A DNA stretch of 64,000 bases from Pectinophora gossypiella (GCF_024362695.1 NC_065417.1:7185001-7249000); one strand, 5' to 3'. Shown: positions 31,985-45,300, counted from the stretch's first letter. Made by a program: numbers and translations. The notes: generated by a model from the sequence alone, not told the origin.

Positions 31985-33490
31985 TACCCATCTACTGCAT
32001 AATGGCCGATAAACCCTGTAGTTAGTCTCTATGACAAGCTTAAACACTCAAAACAAAACATAGGTATCCGAGTGTGGTGTGGACGGACGTATCGTACAAT
32101 ATTTTCTCCCCACCCAACTATGGATACTACTGAGTGACCAAAGAAGCGCCTTATTTGGAGGGAAAGTACCTACCATAACACGACAATCTTGAGTCATTAT
32201 CTTTACCATCAAAATATTCTTACGTACTTATAGAAATTGTACATTTTCTTTGCTTGTTTTAGTGGAAAATTATATTTTGTTCATTTTTATTGACAGACTT
32301 TGTCGATAATAAGCATAGGTAGGTACTTTTCTTTTAAAAACTTCGTCGCGTGAGATTTCTTGCGCTACCTAAAATCAGTGAATAAGTATATTTTTATCGA
32401 TGCTAAAATATTGTTCAAGAAATTGCAATTTCCTATCACGTCAATCAAATGCTAAAGTGGAATGCACAGTAATTCACTCGGGCAGAAAATTTTATAATAA
32501 AAAACCTTTGAATTTTCATCAGAATGCAAGTTTAACACTTCCGTTGTTCCGTCAGGTCTAGACGCCACGCTCCGTCGACTGAGAAAAATGTGCGTACAGA
32601 ATAGTACCGGTAGAAGCTATGTGATGGATGCTTGTAAAACGAATTAGCATTAAATACCCCTGTTAAGAGACATGCCTGTGTCTACGTTGGACATGCTTCT
32701 GCAATAAAAATAATTCTAAAAATAAAACAGAAATTGCTAGCCTGTTCAGTAATTATAGTACTTACTAAAAGTAAAATGATATGGTTCAAGTTGTAAATTC
32801 CGTTTTGTATTATTTGTTCTAGAAAAGATCATGTTGGTCAATTTATAAAGATATATAAATAATTATACACTCTTATGTGCACATGAGGTGTTCACAGTCA
32901 CATAAACAAATCTCGATAATGCTGAACGTTCGGATTCTGACAGTATTTTTAGTAAGTAAGCGAATACAGTCTTTGACAGGTCGAAGTAAAAAATACAAAA
33001 TCGATGACGTAAAGAAATTTCTGCCCGCCTAAATAGGTACGCGATCACACATATTCGTACACCCGAGGAATGGCTACACATGAATGAATATACGAACCAG
33101 AAAGCCATGCCAAACGTTCACCAGACTTGGGAGTTAAATTCGGCTACACTTTGTAATGGTAGGAATAAATATCTTTAAGTAGGTTCCTGGCCTTGCGTCT
33201 CAGACGGCGATAATAGCTGTGAACGACCTCCTGACATCGGAATAGTTCTCGTACTGCCTAGCCACTCACCTCATGTTTTCGAGAATACCCCACGAAGCCT
33301 TTGTCTTCACTTGATATATTACCAAGTCGATAAGTTCCTACCTATTTATTTATCACGTCTGAAAGTACATCTTCTACCCTCGAGTGTTAAAATTGCAGGT
33401 ATTTTTTTTTTAAATTGGTTGGAAAACTTCCTTCTGAAATTTGATTTTTGACAACTTATGGCTCTATCTACCCACTGCAACCTCAGGCAT
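31985..33490. other. Intergenic stretch, no gene seen
   Basis: AT-rich unique DNA. GTCTAGAC occurs at 32556-32563 in a small GC patch. No exon is supported. Confidence 0.4.
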
Positions 33491-33543
33491 TTTTTTTTTT
33501 TGACGTGACTTATTGTAGATTTGCCGCAGATGGCCGGAAAGGG
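33491..33543 (-). mobile_element. LINE-P, about 50-bp 3'-end insertion
   Basis: A T-run followed by TGACGTGACTTATTGTAGAT and CCGCAGATGGCCGGA, the LINE-P 3' end with a short internal deletion. Flanks ACCTCAGGCAT (33480-33490) and ACCTCGGGCAT (33544-33554) match at 10 of 11 positions. Confidence 0.8.
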
Positions 33544-36500
33544 ACCTCGGGCATAAGTCTACACATGTATGAATGAAAGTAATTTAAAATACAAGGGATA
33601 TTAAATATCACAATCGTCAATAATAGAATATAATATGTATTTACATGGACTCATATTACGACGGATGTACCTCTGACTACCCCAATTGAGAATATAGTCG
33701 GAGGGATATATAGAGAATTGAATATTATAAATAACATAAATGTAAGTACTATACTAAAACAATACATGGCGCTTTGAAGTATAGCATACAGCTGACAGTT
33801 TGTTGACTCTAAGAATTACTCTTGAAACGGTAAATAAATTAGCGGTAAACAAGAATTACTTTCATTTCGCAAACTTACTTACTTATTTTACTTTCAAAAT
33901 CAAAAGAACAATGATTTTCATTTCAAAATATCCATTATTTTAGTTGAATTTTAAGTAAGTATACATATTCATATAGGTTTCTTTTTGTGAAAAAGTATGT
34001 AGAAAATAGTGCGGCATAGACCCACTTGATATAAAGAGACTCACCGTAGTAGGAATCTACGTTTGGGGACTCGCTGTCAAAGTCATAATACGAAACTTTT
34101 AAATAATTATAATCTCAGTTTTATCAATAGAATTTAGTATACTAGTTAGGTCTGTTGGATGATGAGCTGGAATACATAGGAGCTGTGGATGTTTGTCCAG
34201 AGCGCAGCAGTTGGCGCCATAGAAACAATTTTAACGAGCGTACCAACATAGCTTCGTATTTTATAAGCGAATTAAGTACATTTATTATCATTAAAGACGC
34301 TGCTAGAGTATTCAACATTGCTAAGGTTTTATGGTAGCTCTTAGTAATAATGAGGAATTTAACATGATATGAATATGTAGTTCAGGAACAATGCATTGAA
34401 ATAGTTTAGTAAAACAATATACACATCACGTACCTAAATACCCGCTTGTTCTAACATTCTCTCTAACATAATATTCAAAGCTCGAGTGAGATTTAGCTTA
34501 TTGTATAAAGATATCTGAGTACTTATATGTAACTACGTACTCTTGCTTTTGTAGATATTATCCTCATATACTAGCTTCACAAAACAGCTAGTGCGTATAG
34601 CATGGAGGCTCAGGCATATAGGCATTGCGGTGAGAAGCAACGGGCGCCAGACGTCTAGACAGGCCCGCCGCCCGGCACCTGGAGTCTAGAGTCTCTTCAG
34701 CCGAATCCGCTCTCGATCACCGACCGATGCTATACCGCACTATATTCTACTATTCCATGTTGATATTTGTACCAAAAGTCACGCTTTCAATTACCACGGA
34801 GTAGACCACGGAGGCTGTTAGTAAGAAAAGAAAGTATTAAAATAGAAAAGAAATTCCGTGGTAATTTTCATTTAGCTAGCTATTTTACATATTGCCCACT
34901 TGGGACACATGATAGTAAACGTTTTCGAAGAATTAGCCGGATTTTATAATTAAGTACCTACATTATAATTGTAAGTGGGAGTAAATTAGTATTTGGTTGT
35001 GGGATTTTGACGTCTCTAAAAATAAGTAGAGTGGTACACGTAACACGATAAGTAGGTACGTAAATACCTCCATTGTATGTTGCGAGAATGAAATAAGTAG
35101 ATAAATTATCAGAGAAATAATAATAATTTTGTATCCGTACAAATTCAATTGCGTCTCGACAGAAAGTTGTTTTTTGTGAGTAGGGTCGAGGTTTTATGCT
35201 TTTTTGGTAAGCAGTTTATTGCGACTACTCTCACAGCCAGTTAACGGAGCGAGTTTATTCTCGTAAACCTGAAATGCATATGAAGTCATGCAGGTTTCAC
35301 TTACATATGCATATTTATTGCATAGTCTTGTAAAGAAATTATAGAAAGACTATTTTGTATTCGTCAACTCGACGTTCCAAGAATGAAATAGCTACAAAGA
35401 GTTTATTGTCGGCGAAATAATGTTCTGTGCAATTCATTCGATTTCATGAATGAATAGATACTGCTGTACTTACAGCGCATGCGCGACGTCGAGGTCGATG
35501 GAAGGTAATTGAAGTCCAGTTTTATTCTCAACTGTAAAACACTACACCTCATTATATAATGTTTTAAGCAGTCAGATAACGTGTATCTTGCTCATTTATC
35601 TGTATGTATTTAGGTATACTCTACTGCAATGCATTTACCTCTTTGCTACCGTCGAAATAACAGCTATCAGACAATGATTACGTAGGTCTATAAATTATAA
35701 AAGTGCAAGATTAATTTATCAGTTATCGTTATTAGCACGGCGCGAGAGTTTTTGTAATATCAGTCAACTTGTGCGTGCAGCAGGTGTGTCGCTTATCGGC
35801 AAGGTGTTAGCAAACCATGCGCGTAAACATTTGCCTAGACAGGCTGGCGTATCAAGTGGTATGTAGGTTCTGATAACGTGATATCGGAACAGATAATAGT
35901 CCTATCGTCTGCGCCCTAATGGAGTATCTGGCACGTGTTCCGAGGCCAATACAAGGGACTAAATTACGCACGTTGTTTGAAGCTTACCTAATTAATATTT
36001 TCGGTTTTAATTTCGCAACCTCAAGACTTTTATCGGTCGAAATATACTTATACAGAAATGCAGTTTTTTAAATTAAAGGATTGTCATGATACAAATACGC
36101 AATCGTTTAAAACATACTGAATTACTTGCGAGATATCACTTAACGCAATCTCTATCGAAATTTCGCAGACCCCAACTGTTAATTTATTCAAGAGCGAAAT
36201 ATTCCGAATTAGTAGGTAGGTACATTGTCGAGTGTGCAGGATGTCTGATTACTATCAGATAGCGAAGTCTGTCTACAATGAAAGTAGCAGCGAGGTCAGA
36301 GATGAACAAGAACACGCCCATTCTCTATTTTGGGGGAATTACTATTATTCGTGGAGTTAACTCTCCTAAAGCGTCATTTCATTATGCCCAATTGAAAACG
36401 ATGGAAATAAAATCATAAAAATGACAAATAATAATTATTACTTTTTATTTTCCGTAAAGACATCAAACAATCGTCGAGGACCGCTGAGTTGCTTTTACTT

Positions 36501-38696
36501 GTCCGTATTTCAGTCTGTCGTAGATGTACTTTGTTCATTTTTGAAAGATATAACCTAGCCATAGAGGCGGCCAATCAGTTCGCGACACCAAACACTTTAG
36601 GACCCCGATACCGACCCCGCCGGCGTTTCGGCCCCAAGAGACGGATTTAAATGGAAATTAAACGTGCGTATTTGCTTATTATCAAATCCATATTTTTTGT
36701 CCAGTGATCCAATGGGTAGATATATACTTGTATGTTCACGTGAGGAAAGATGAAAAAGATCTTGTCATCTTTTTGATTAACTAACGCTTTCTGAAATTCT
36801 ACCAAGTAAAGGTAGACTTTGATAGTAGAGGGATTTTGCAGAAGTGCTCTCCATTCGGCTTGACTTGCTCGCTCTTTGCTTCACGTTGGGCTTTCAATTC
36901 TGAATTTACCTGTGTGGGGAAGGAGATTTTAAAATCTGCTTTAACGTCCACTTGAATGAAAACGTTTGATACCTATCTTAGTAAATATGTAAATGCATAA
37001 TCCCTCAAAGGTCATTTATTCACGTGTCAAACGTAAGAACCGTTACGAATAATTTTACGACGAAAAAAACAAAAGTAAAACACTTGAGTATTATTCCAAC
37101 ATTCCACATTTCGTACGTAGGTATGTAGCACCCAATTTCCGTGCGGCGATTTTCACGTTGCGATAGCTCGGCGGAACCAAGGTGAAACTTGTTCGGACCT
37201 TAAATGTCTTCAATTTAAGGCTTATGTTCTTGTAAAGGAACGGTAGCTCGAGTACGTTGGAAAGTAGTCTTTCCCTCGACCTTGTCAGGCAGATTTATCG
37301 CCCTCCACCTGAAGAATGTGGTCTGCAACACGCTTGACGTATTTACTTGGCTATTAAACAGAACCACGCAAATACATCACCGGTTGGAACTTAATTAAGT
37401 GTCTAGACTGGAACACGACACTTTATTGTCAACTACGTTCTATAGAGAGAGGTGATACGCATTGAATGAGTCTGCTGTTTAAAAAATAAAATACTGCCGT
37501 TGTCTATTAAGTCGGGTTTTGCGCGGTAGTGTATTCAATTGAATTATGTCTGTGTTTACAATAGTGAGCCTTTAAAATCTTAATTCCATTTTAACTTTTG
37601 ACAAATATCGACAAGGGAAAACGATTACAACGCATTTTTGTTTAATTTAGATTATCCTTGTAAGTAAGTAACAAAGAAGAATCAAACAAAGAATTTCCTT
37701 TTCTATTTTCATATTTCCAGCGTTCTATATCATCGAAGCGGAGAATTGTTATCAGGCGATTGGCACGGAAGAGCGGTAGACGTCTGTCGCCGCCGGTCGC
37801 CGGCCGATGAGCCGGTGAGTCGACCAGTGGCTGAGTCAAGCGTCGCGAAGTGATTGTTCCTCGCGACTTGCTCGCGCCGCGGACGCGCTTTCCGACCTTG
37901 CAGCGACACCGATTTATGGATGCGTCACCAATGACACGCCGCAACTAAGGAGCACAGTACATTCATTTACGGGGTTCGCACATATTTATGCAAGCGTAGT
38001 TGGGTACCGACCGAAGCAGATGATAGCTCTCTTTGTGTAATGCAATGTGATATGACCCTAACTTCGGCTTGCGTGCGGGGGTTGCCGTTGCATTGATTTT
38101 ATCCACACTCGATCCAATTGTAACGAGTACTTTACGTAAACTATAATTAACTAGTTTATCCATTATTTTCTCGCAGCCTTGAATTTGCCTTCATATCAGA
38201 AACACGCGTTGATGTCTTTTATTAGCAATCAGGTAAAATATATAATTACTTACTTAATGGCATTTTAAAATCTTTATTGTGAAAAATTTAGAAGACTGAA
38301 TTCTTAAAAGCACGGACGTCTACATTTATATTTTAAGACTGTCTCAGTGACTCGTTTAATCAAGTTATTGCGTCTTGTCTGTTCAAAGTAAAAGAGTGGC
38401 TGTATAATAAATGTGGTTTGCTTGACAGAGTACGGTAACCTGTTCTACGGCGCGGCAGACGTCTAGACGGGTGTCGCGACGCCTGAAGGCTCTTCAGGAA
38501 GGCCGAAATACGCCGCCGTCCCCTCCACGCCGGCCGTGTGGCCGCGCCGCCTAACGTTACCACATACTACTTATGCAATGCGCTATAAATTCATCCATCC
38601 AGGACGCTTTACGTCATAAATTAAATACTGTATATTTTGAACCCGATGACACAATTATTTACTCTCTTGGGAGGCTTCAGGGTTGTACTAAAGAGA
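33544..38696. other. Long intergenic stretch, mostly unique sequence
   Basis: No gene is supported. It contains GTCTAGAC at 34653-34660, 37401-37408 and 38461-38468, a GC-rich block at about 37740-37915, a second GC patch at about 38440-38560, and a LINE-P internal fragment at 36553-36630. The 100-codon ORF at 37642-37944 (minus) spans the GC block and looks compositional. Confidence 0.4.
36553..36630 (+). repeat. LINE-P internal fragment without 3' end
   Basis: AGCCATAGAGGCGGCCAATC to CCCGATACCGACCCCGCCGG closely matches the coding part of the 9290 copy (about 9420-9487) but stops abruptly. No 3' UTR or A-tail follows, so it did not arise by ordinary 5' truncation alone. Confidence 0.7.
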
Positions 38697-38784
38697 TTTT
38701 TTTGACGTGGCTTATTGTAGATTTGCCGCAAATTTATGGCATTAACTACTTGGACAAATGGGTAGCGCTGAGGGCTCTCATCCG
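38697..38784 (-). mobile_element. LINE-P 3'-end copy
   Basis: TTTTTTTGACGTGGCTTATT, then GCATTAACTACTTGGACAAA and GTAGCGCTGAGGGCTCTCA, is the LINE-P 3' UTR in reverse. Flanks TACTAAAGAGA (38686-38696) and TAATAAAGATA (38785-38795) match at 9 of 11 positions. Confidence 0.75.
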
Positions 38785-39271
38785 TAATAAAGATAAAATA
38801 CATGCTAAGTAAGTAGTGTAAAACATGATATTATTTTATTAACGTAAGTATTACAATGTTACTGCTGGCTTATAGACAACTAATTAAAATAGAAAAACAA
38901 TTTACCTCGCATACCTGATCATAATTTTATGGAGGTAACAGGATGCCTCACTGCTAGTAATAGATAGCTAATGACGCAACGTCATACTAGAGGCGGTGTG
39001 TTGCAAGTCCTTCAGTTATTCAGAGACGCCGACTGCATGTTAAACCTTCGCGAACTGCTGGGCGGATTCATTCCACGTCCAACCACTAAGTAACTGCACT
39101 TAGCGCGAAGGCGACGCCATAATCATACAGCCATACTTTGCTACCTGCTCTTATACTGTGAAAGACACCATAGAAAGAAAGAGTTTAGAATTCTTATTTT
39201 AGAATTTCTAGTTTGGATTTTAGGTAAAATTTTTCGCAGTTTTTCATTTCTTTATATAGCGAAGTAATAAA

Positions 39272-39432
39272 TTCAAATTCGATAATATCTTTATTCAATA
39301 AGTAACAAAGTTACACTTTGAATCGTCATTTTTACATAACGAACGTCTCATCCGCTTAAAACTACTGCAGCTGCTCGCAACCTTTACAGCCGGGGAAAAG
39401 AAGCTGCAGAAGACGTTCTTTTAAAAAAAAGA
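39272..39432 (-). mobile_element. Jockey-like LINE 3' UTR fragment
   Basis: Reverse complement of the segment at 8436-8618: AAATTCAAATTCGATAATAT, TACACTTTGAATCGTCATTT, AACTACTGCAGCTGCTCGCA, ending in an A-rich run. It is independently truncated. Confidence 0.65.
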
Positions 39433-39483
39433 TAAAATATTGTTACTTATACAAAATAGTATTTTTTTTAATAACAAATGATC

Positions 39484-39600
39484 AAATCAAATATCCTTTA
39501 TTGCACACAAACAAAACATACAAACATTTATATAAAACATTTAGCAACAGTACAAATGGATGGCCTTATTGCCTAAATAATTAGTCTTGTTGCTTCCTCG
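39484..39600 (-). mobile_element. LINE 3' UTR fragment (GCAATAAAGGATATT type)
   Basis: Read in reverse it has GGCAATAAGGCCATCC and ends GTGTGCAATAAAGGATATTT, a 3' terminus seen in lepidopteran CR1/RTE-like LINEs. It resembles the plus-strand segment at 59480-59635. Clade uncertain. Confidence 0.45.
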
Positions 39601-40032
39601 AAAAGATACTACTTTGTTTACACTAATTCAGAGCACAAATATTTTCCTATAGTATGTATAGAAAGCAATTCGGTTAATATCCTTTCACAACAAGCTTCGC
39701 TTTGCATTTTGAATCATTCAGCGTCGTAGATATTCAGATCGTTTCTGTAGGTAGGTAGTTGGTCTCGTGCATTGTCGCATCGAAACAAACTATATCTGTT
39801 ACTGCATACATAAGCAGCATTATGTGTAAGTATGTGTATATGTTACATAAGTTACTATCACGGCCAATTTAGAATGTAGGTATAACGGATTTGTAACCGG
39901 AGGGAGTAGAACTTTACTGCTATTTTACTAGCATGCTGCTTTAATGTCTGTGATGTTAGTGCAGGAATGCTCGAAACTATCCCAGAAACTTAGCTTTAAA
40001 ATTGACTTCAATGTTAAACAGAGAAAAGTACC

Positions 40033-40368
40033 CTTCTTCTTCTACTATCGTGTGGGTCGTGAGGTGGACTACCAGCCCCATCAACCCTGTTGTCAGGGTT
40101 ATTATTGAGCCGCCATGGGCCCCTGACATGACTCATGTTACGACTACGTACTTACATCAGTAAGTAATAACCGGGACCAACGGCTTAACGTGCCTTCCGA
40201 AGCACGGATCATCTTACTTTTGGACAATCAGGTGATCAGCCTGTATTGTCCTAACCAAACTAGGGATCACAAAGTGATTTTTTGTGATTTGTCCCCACCG
40301 GGATTCGAACCCGGGATCTCCGGATCGTGAGGACAACGCTCAACCACTGGACCACAGAGGCCGTTAAA
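40033..40368 (-). mobile_element. SINE family B, complete tRNA-headed copy
   Basis: In reverse: CCTCTGTGGTCCAGTGGTTG (A box), then GGGTTCGAATCCCGG (B box), CACTTTGTGATCCCTAGTTT, the shared CCGTGCTTCGGAAGGCACGT core, and a 3' end TGAGGTGG...CGTGTGGGT. Flanking AAAAGTACC (40024-40032 and 40369-40377) is the target duplication. Confidence 0.85.
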
Positions 40369-40377
40369 AAAAGTACC

Positions 40378-41104
40378 TTTATGTATGGTGAGCTCTTGAA
40401 CTCACAACAGAGGTCATCGCATTATATCGCTGTAGCATGAATTATATAAAAATATCGTTTCCATTATTTCAGTTATCTTAAAGTTGCATGCAGCGGCGGC
40501 GGTCACGGCGGCGAGGTCAACGCTTGTTCGCTTTGCATCCGATGCATATTGCAAATGAGTGCATGTCCAAGTACCAACTTCGAGATTATGGGTGCATTCG
40601 CGACGTCAATGCACGGATTATTCGAGAACGTTGAATTGATGTGCACTGCGACTAACTTTGTTTTGCTTTCGAGGAAAATGTTTAAGGGAATTAAAGTTAT
40701 AAAATGTTATTTGGATCAACATCAAAATCAAGACAGTTTTTGGTTGTTTAATAAATAATTTGCTACCCAAAACTATCACGGAAAGACGGGTGCTAAAAAA
40801 TGGAGAAGTCCCTGTTAAAAACTGTTTTGAAAGGAAATTCGTGTGTTTAGCTAGCAGCAGAAAGAGTTGGCGGTGTGGGGTGGGTACAGGGCAATGCATT
40901 CGATGCACCGCGGCGAACAGTGCACCGCCCGGCGCGCCCCGCCCCGCTGGCCGTTGCCACCGGTTACAGAAGGGCTTGCAAAATCTCTTGCACAGCTTTA
41001 CGTACTACGACACACTCTTCATGGATTTCACAAGCTACCATTGTATGGTATAACTAGATATTAATTAATCTTCCACTGGAATCTGATTGTCTGATCAAAC
41101 AACA
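40378..41104. other. Intergenic stretch, no gene seen
   Basis: Several overlapping ORFs of 60-97 codons cross this stretch, including a GC-rich patch at 40860-40980, but none resembles a known family and their frames conflict. Confidence 0.4.
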
Positions 41105-41428
41105 CTACGGCTATAAAAATGCCCAAACAAAGTTGTGTACGAGTAAGTCCCACTGTTGGGCACAGGCCTCCCCTTAATCAACCGGACGGGTACGGAGCAT
41201 AGTCCACCACGCTGCTCCACTGTGGGTTGATGGTGTTTACGGCTAATAACCGGGACCAACGGCTTAACTTGCCCTCTGAAGCATGGAATCATCTTACTTT
41301 ATCGGACGATCAGATTATTCAAGCCTGCAATGTCCTTACCAAACAAAGGGCAGTCTCAAAATGTGATTTCGGGCCATCTCGCGGACCAAATTAGGTCGTG
41401 AGCAAAACGCTCTACTAGATCACAGAAC
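41105..41428 (-). mobile_element. SINE family A, diverged copy
   Basis: It contains the family A tail CCCACTGTTGGGCACAGGCC, the block ACCACGCTGCTCCA, the reversed core GGGACCAACGGCTTAACTTG and a decayed tRNA head. Its divergence from the copies at 46514 and 48641 shows that it is older. Confidence 0.75.
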
Positions 41429-41527
41429 TACTACTAGATTTGTTTATAGAACTACCGAACTCGATTTAAAAGGATTAGAGGGGGAAATGTGTTATTTTGT
41501 AATTTTGTAAAATTACTTAATATTAGC

Positions 41528-41882
41528 CGAAAAAATCTAATAGAAGCCGTGATAGCCCAGTTGGTAGAACGCTTGCCTCTCACTTTGAGGTGGCAGGTTC
41601 GAATCCAGCACAGGCCAATGATTGTCGAATTTGTTTTCGAATTCATGTTTGGATTACTTATAAGTAAATGATTATCACGTGCTCAGTAACATCGTGAGGA
41701 AACCCACATTCCTAAGAAATGCATTTTCGAAGGTGTGCGATTTAACCTGTATTGGGCTGGTTTTCCCCTCGCGGGTTGGAAGGTCAGACAAGCAGTCACT
41801 TCTGTAAAAAACGGGACCTGTCAAATGTTTAGGTTAGGTAAGCGAATCCTGTTAAAAACGGCATAATGCTAGGGAGATGATG
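41528..41882 (+). mobile_element. SINE family C, complete tRNA-headed copy
   Basis: A box TAGCCCAGTTGG and B box GGTTCGAATCC start the element. The body includes ATTCATGTTTGGATTA, GAGGAAACCCACATTCC and CCTGTATTGGGCTGGTTTTC, and the tail is GGGAGATGATG. A perfect 13-bp duplication ACTTAATATTAGC flanks it (41515-41527 and 41883-41895). Confidence 0.9.
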
Positions 41883-42219
41883 ACTTAATATTAGCAGTTT
41901 TGAATGCGGATCTACAACCCTACATAACTCCAAGCTGCGGAGAGCGACTTGAGGCACACAGGCATGACAAAGTTGTAATCGTTTGTTTTTAGCGTAGTCG
42001 CCATTGATCGCTAAACCTACGCGTGAATTGTATCGAATTTCTCGAAAACCTGAACAGTTTCAAATTAATGGACTGACTACGTGATAGGTCGACGAGTGTG
42101 GGTAGCCACGTGTAACGAAACAGATTTTCATTTTCTATTTAGAGAGAATTTATCACAAACATTTTTTTCTTTTTAATATTCATAGTGTTATTGAGTACTT
42201 ATAACAAATAACGACAGGC

Positions 42220-42371
42220 GGTTAAAAAAGCCACATTAAAGCAATTCACATAAACAACAATATGGCTATTTGACATGTGTTTGCATTGCGCACTTACTTT
42301 TATATGCGCAAATGTCAAAATTGCAATATTGCTTTTTTAGATGAATTGCTTCGATGTGGCCTTTTTAAACA
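42220..42371. mobile_element. MITE-1, complete copy
   Basis: The arms GGTTAAAAAAGCCACATT and ATGTGGCCTTTTTAAAC are inverted repeats of roughly 70 bp with a short centre containing GCATTGCGCACTTAC. It is one of three two-armed copies in the window. Confidence 0.75.
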
Positions 42372-45300
42372 CACATATTTCAATTTCTAGTTGTTGATGG
42401 TTACCAATATGGTATGCAGACGATGTCTGACGTGTACACTTAACTACTTAGAGACGTGCTGCGCCCTTTAAGGTACTTATGAGTTTAGTAAGACTTACAT
42501 CGTAAGATTCAATCTTAGAGAGAAACAAGAAAAATACTTTTAATGCCACGAATTCCACCGCATATATTCACCCAAAGAAACAATTTCGCTCGGCGAGTTA
42601 GAAACGAGAAAAAAATCTAGGTTTATTTGCACCATTACATTACAGCGCGCTCTTAGAACCCTTTGTGTAGAAAAGCAAATATTTTCTCAGAATGTTTCTA
42701 GAAAAGCCGACGTTGTTTCTTTAGACAGGCATTTTCTCTGGTTTAAAAGGTTTAAGACATTGGTGCGAATTCCACACGGGTAACTTGTGTTGTATGCAGA
42801 ATGTCGTTTTGAAATATTTATGAAATCTCTTTGAAAACTACAGACTAAGTAAGTACCTAAGTAGTTGCTCTAAAATCACGTTGTAATTTAAAACATTACC
42901 ATTTTTGGTATTAGTCGGTCAATCTAAGCTTTTGAAAGTAAGTATCTATTCTATGCAAATATAATTCCACAACACATGAGCTGGGAAAAGTGGGTTTATA
43001 ATGCAAATGTTACGGCTGAACCGTGATGGAGCATGAGTATTGGCTGCTACAGTACACAAAACGGGTCACGGTAGGTACGTGAGCCATAAAAACTGTCTCG
43101 AAAAGGAAATGCGTCGGCGAAGCGGTAAGATGGAAGTCCTGTTTGGGTCGCGTGAAAACAGAGAGTGGCCGGATGCTCGCTAAAACACGACCCGTGTAGC
43201 CGGAACGGGGTCGCCGCCGGCTCCTAGCCATATCGAACCCATCATAATATTGCTTCCAGGGATATTGTTATTTTTGTCTATTTTCGCGAAACAATGTAGA
43301 TGCTCATAATAAATGTATACTGATTGTAATAATTGTATGTAAGTAAATTACCTTCACTATTGTTGCTTTTATCGATTTTGTAGACAATTGTCTTCATATT
43401 AGAAAATAAGACGATAAAAGTATTTATGGATGCTGCTTAAAATAAATAAATCAGATTAGTAGCATAAGACGTTAAGTTTTAAGACTTGTAAATACGACTC
43501 TACTTATACATAATACGCGACGTCTTTTTACGTTGTATTGTTAATTCTATATTTAATCATTTTTATCTGCGTCTAAAGAGGTACTTACTGTAGGTTATTT
43601 TATACAATTTTTCAGATGTATTTATGCGTCCACCTTCAACCGTCCTCCGACACCTTAGACATGATTCAGCCGCACACAGGTCGACGCACAAATACATTCA
43701 TGTAAAGTGCATTGACAGCATTTATTATGTTTCAAAACAAAGGTGTTTTAATTATAACTGACTCATGAGGTATCTCCTTTTCATTATGATTACCATGCTT
43801 TAAGTATATTCTTACTGTCAGCAGTGTTCATCTGTCTCGTTTAATAAGGAATTTGAATACAAAGTTCATTTGGTCGGCAGACATTATAAGCAAAGGGGAA
43901 TTTAACATTGTGCCTCCTTGTTTTATGAATTTTTTACTAGTTTTATACTTACGAATCGAAGGATTCTTGTTTTTTCCAAAAGGTTTAATTGAAGTTCTTA
44001 TTTTAAATATTTTAAACCTTGGCAGATTGTATCTACTTGTCATTCCCTGACTGCACTTAAAATGTTTCGACGCGTAGTTTTTGCCCGCTGCAAATGTACC
44101 TACAACATTAATATTTGACTGGTTTGCACGTTTTTTTCATACGGAATCTCATTATCGTCGTCTGGAGGTTGCAATGTGCACAAAAAGCGAACGAGGTGAG
44201 CGGACGAACCGTACAATGAATAAATATACGCAATGTGACAGCTCTATAGAAATATCCAAATCCAAATTATTATAAGAAAGAAAGAAAAAATACCATATTG
44301 GACGCCACAAACAAACTTAAATTTAGTTACCTAAATAACAAAAAGAAATTATTAAAAAAATATCAATCCCCTTAAATACACATTGTGGTGTATTTAAATG
44401 GGAATTATATAACTAATGTGATTCCTAAATCATTTTAATAGCCGAAGCACGCATTTTGATGATGATGGAACATGTTTTATTCCAGAGGTTTCAATAAACG
44501 TCATTTTTCTTATATAATTCGCCTTAATTATAATATTTATAATGAAATGAAATCGTAGTGATTGTTGATTAAGGACAATTAATAACGATGAAGTGACCTT
44601 CAGACGGCTTCAATAATGATTCGGCATTAAGACCCTTGGCTAGCCCGTAACAGATCAGCTTGCTGATGAAGGTATCCTTGTTACGTTAGTTGATGAGGGA
44701 CTGTGCTCAATAATTGCAACGTCAATAGACCGTTTTCTAAATGAATCGATCATCGACAGAACATAAAATCGAATAAAGTATTTTCATTTTTGCATATGTT
44801 TGCTAAATAAAGTCAGTAGACTTGCTAAACTGCTTCTGTGTGATCGTGCGTCAGCCGCTCTGTCTGACCTCTGTCCTACCTGCATATGGATGTCGATGCA
44901 TATGCCGCTGTGACACCGCACTCGCACAATGGACCAACCCACCAAACCAGCGATGGATTAACTAACGTGGATGTCATTTCAATCATATTCTACACTTATA
45001 ATACATGACAGACCAATAATTAGGTGGGCGGCTGACTGAGTCATTTAATTGGGAATCTATATTGGAGGGTTATGGAATCGTTTGTCCCTTTGTATTGTAA
45101 AATCGAGTGATTTGAATGTTGATTATATCCGTTGTATAACTAGATCCTTCCACATACTATTGATTTTTCTCAGCAATAGAGAATAAAAATTAAATAAGTA
45201 GTATTAACTGCAAAAACCCCAAGCGAAGGACCTACAATCACTTGAAAGACAATGAAGTAACACTTGATAGTGAAAAGAGGGTTTAATCTAGAATCTATAG

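Noticed and set aside
37642..37944. 100-codon minus-strand ORF
   Set aside because: It is arginine-rich because of a GC-rich block. No similarity, no splice context and no signal peptide.
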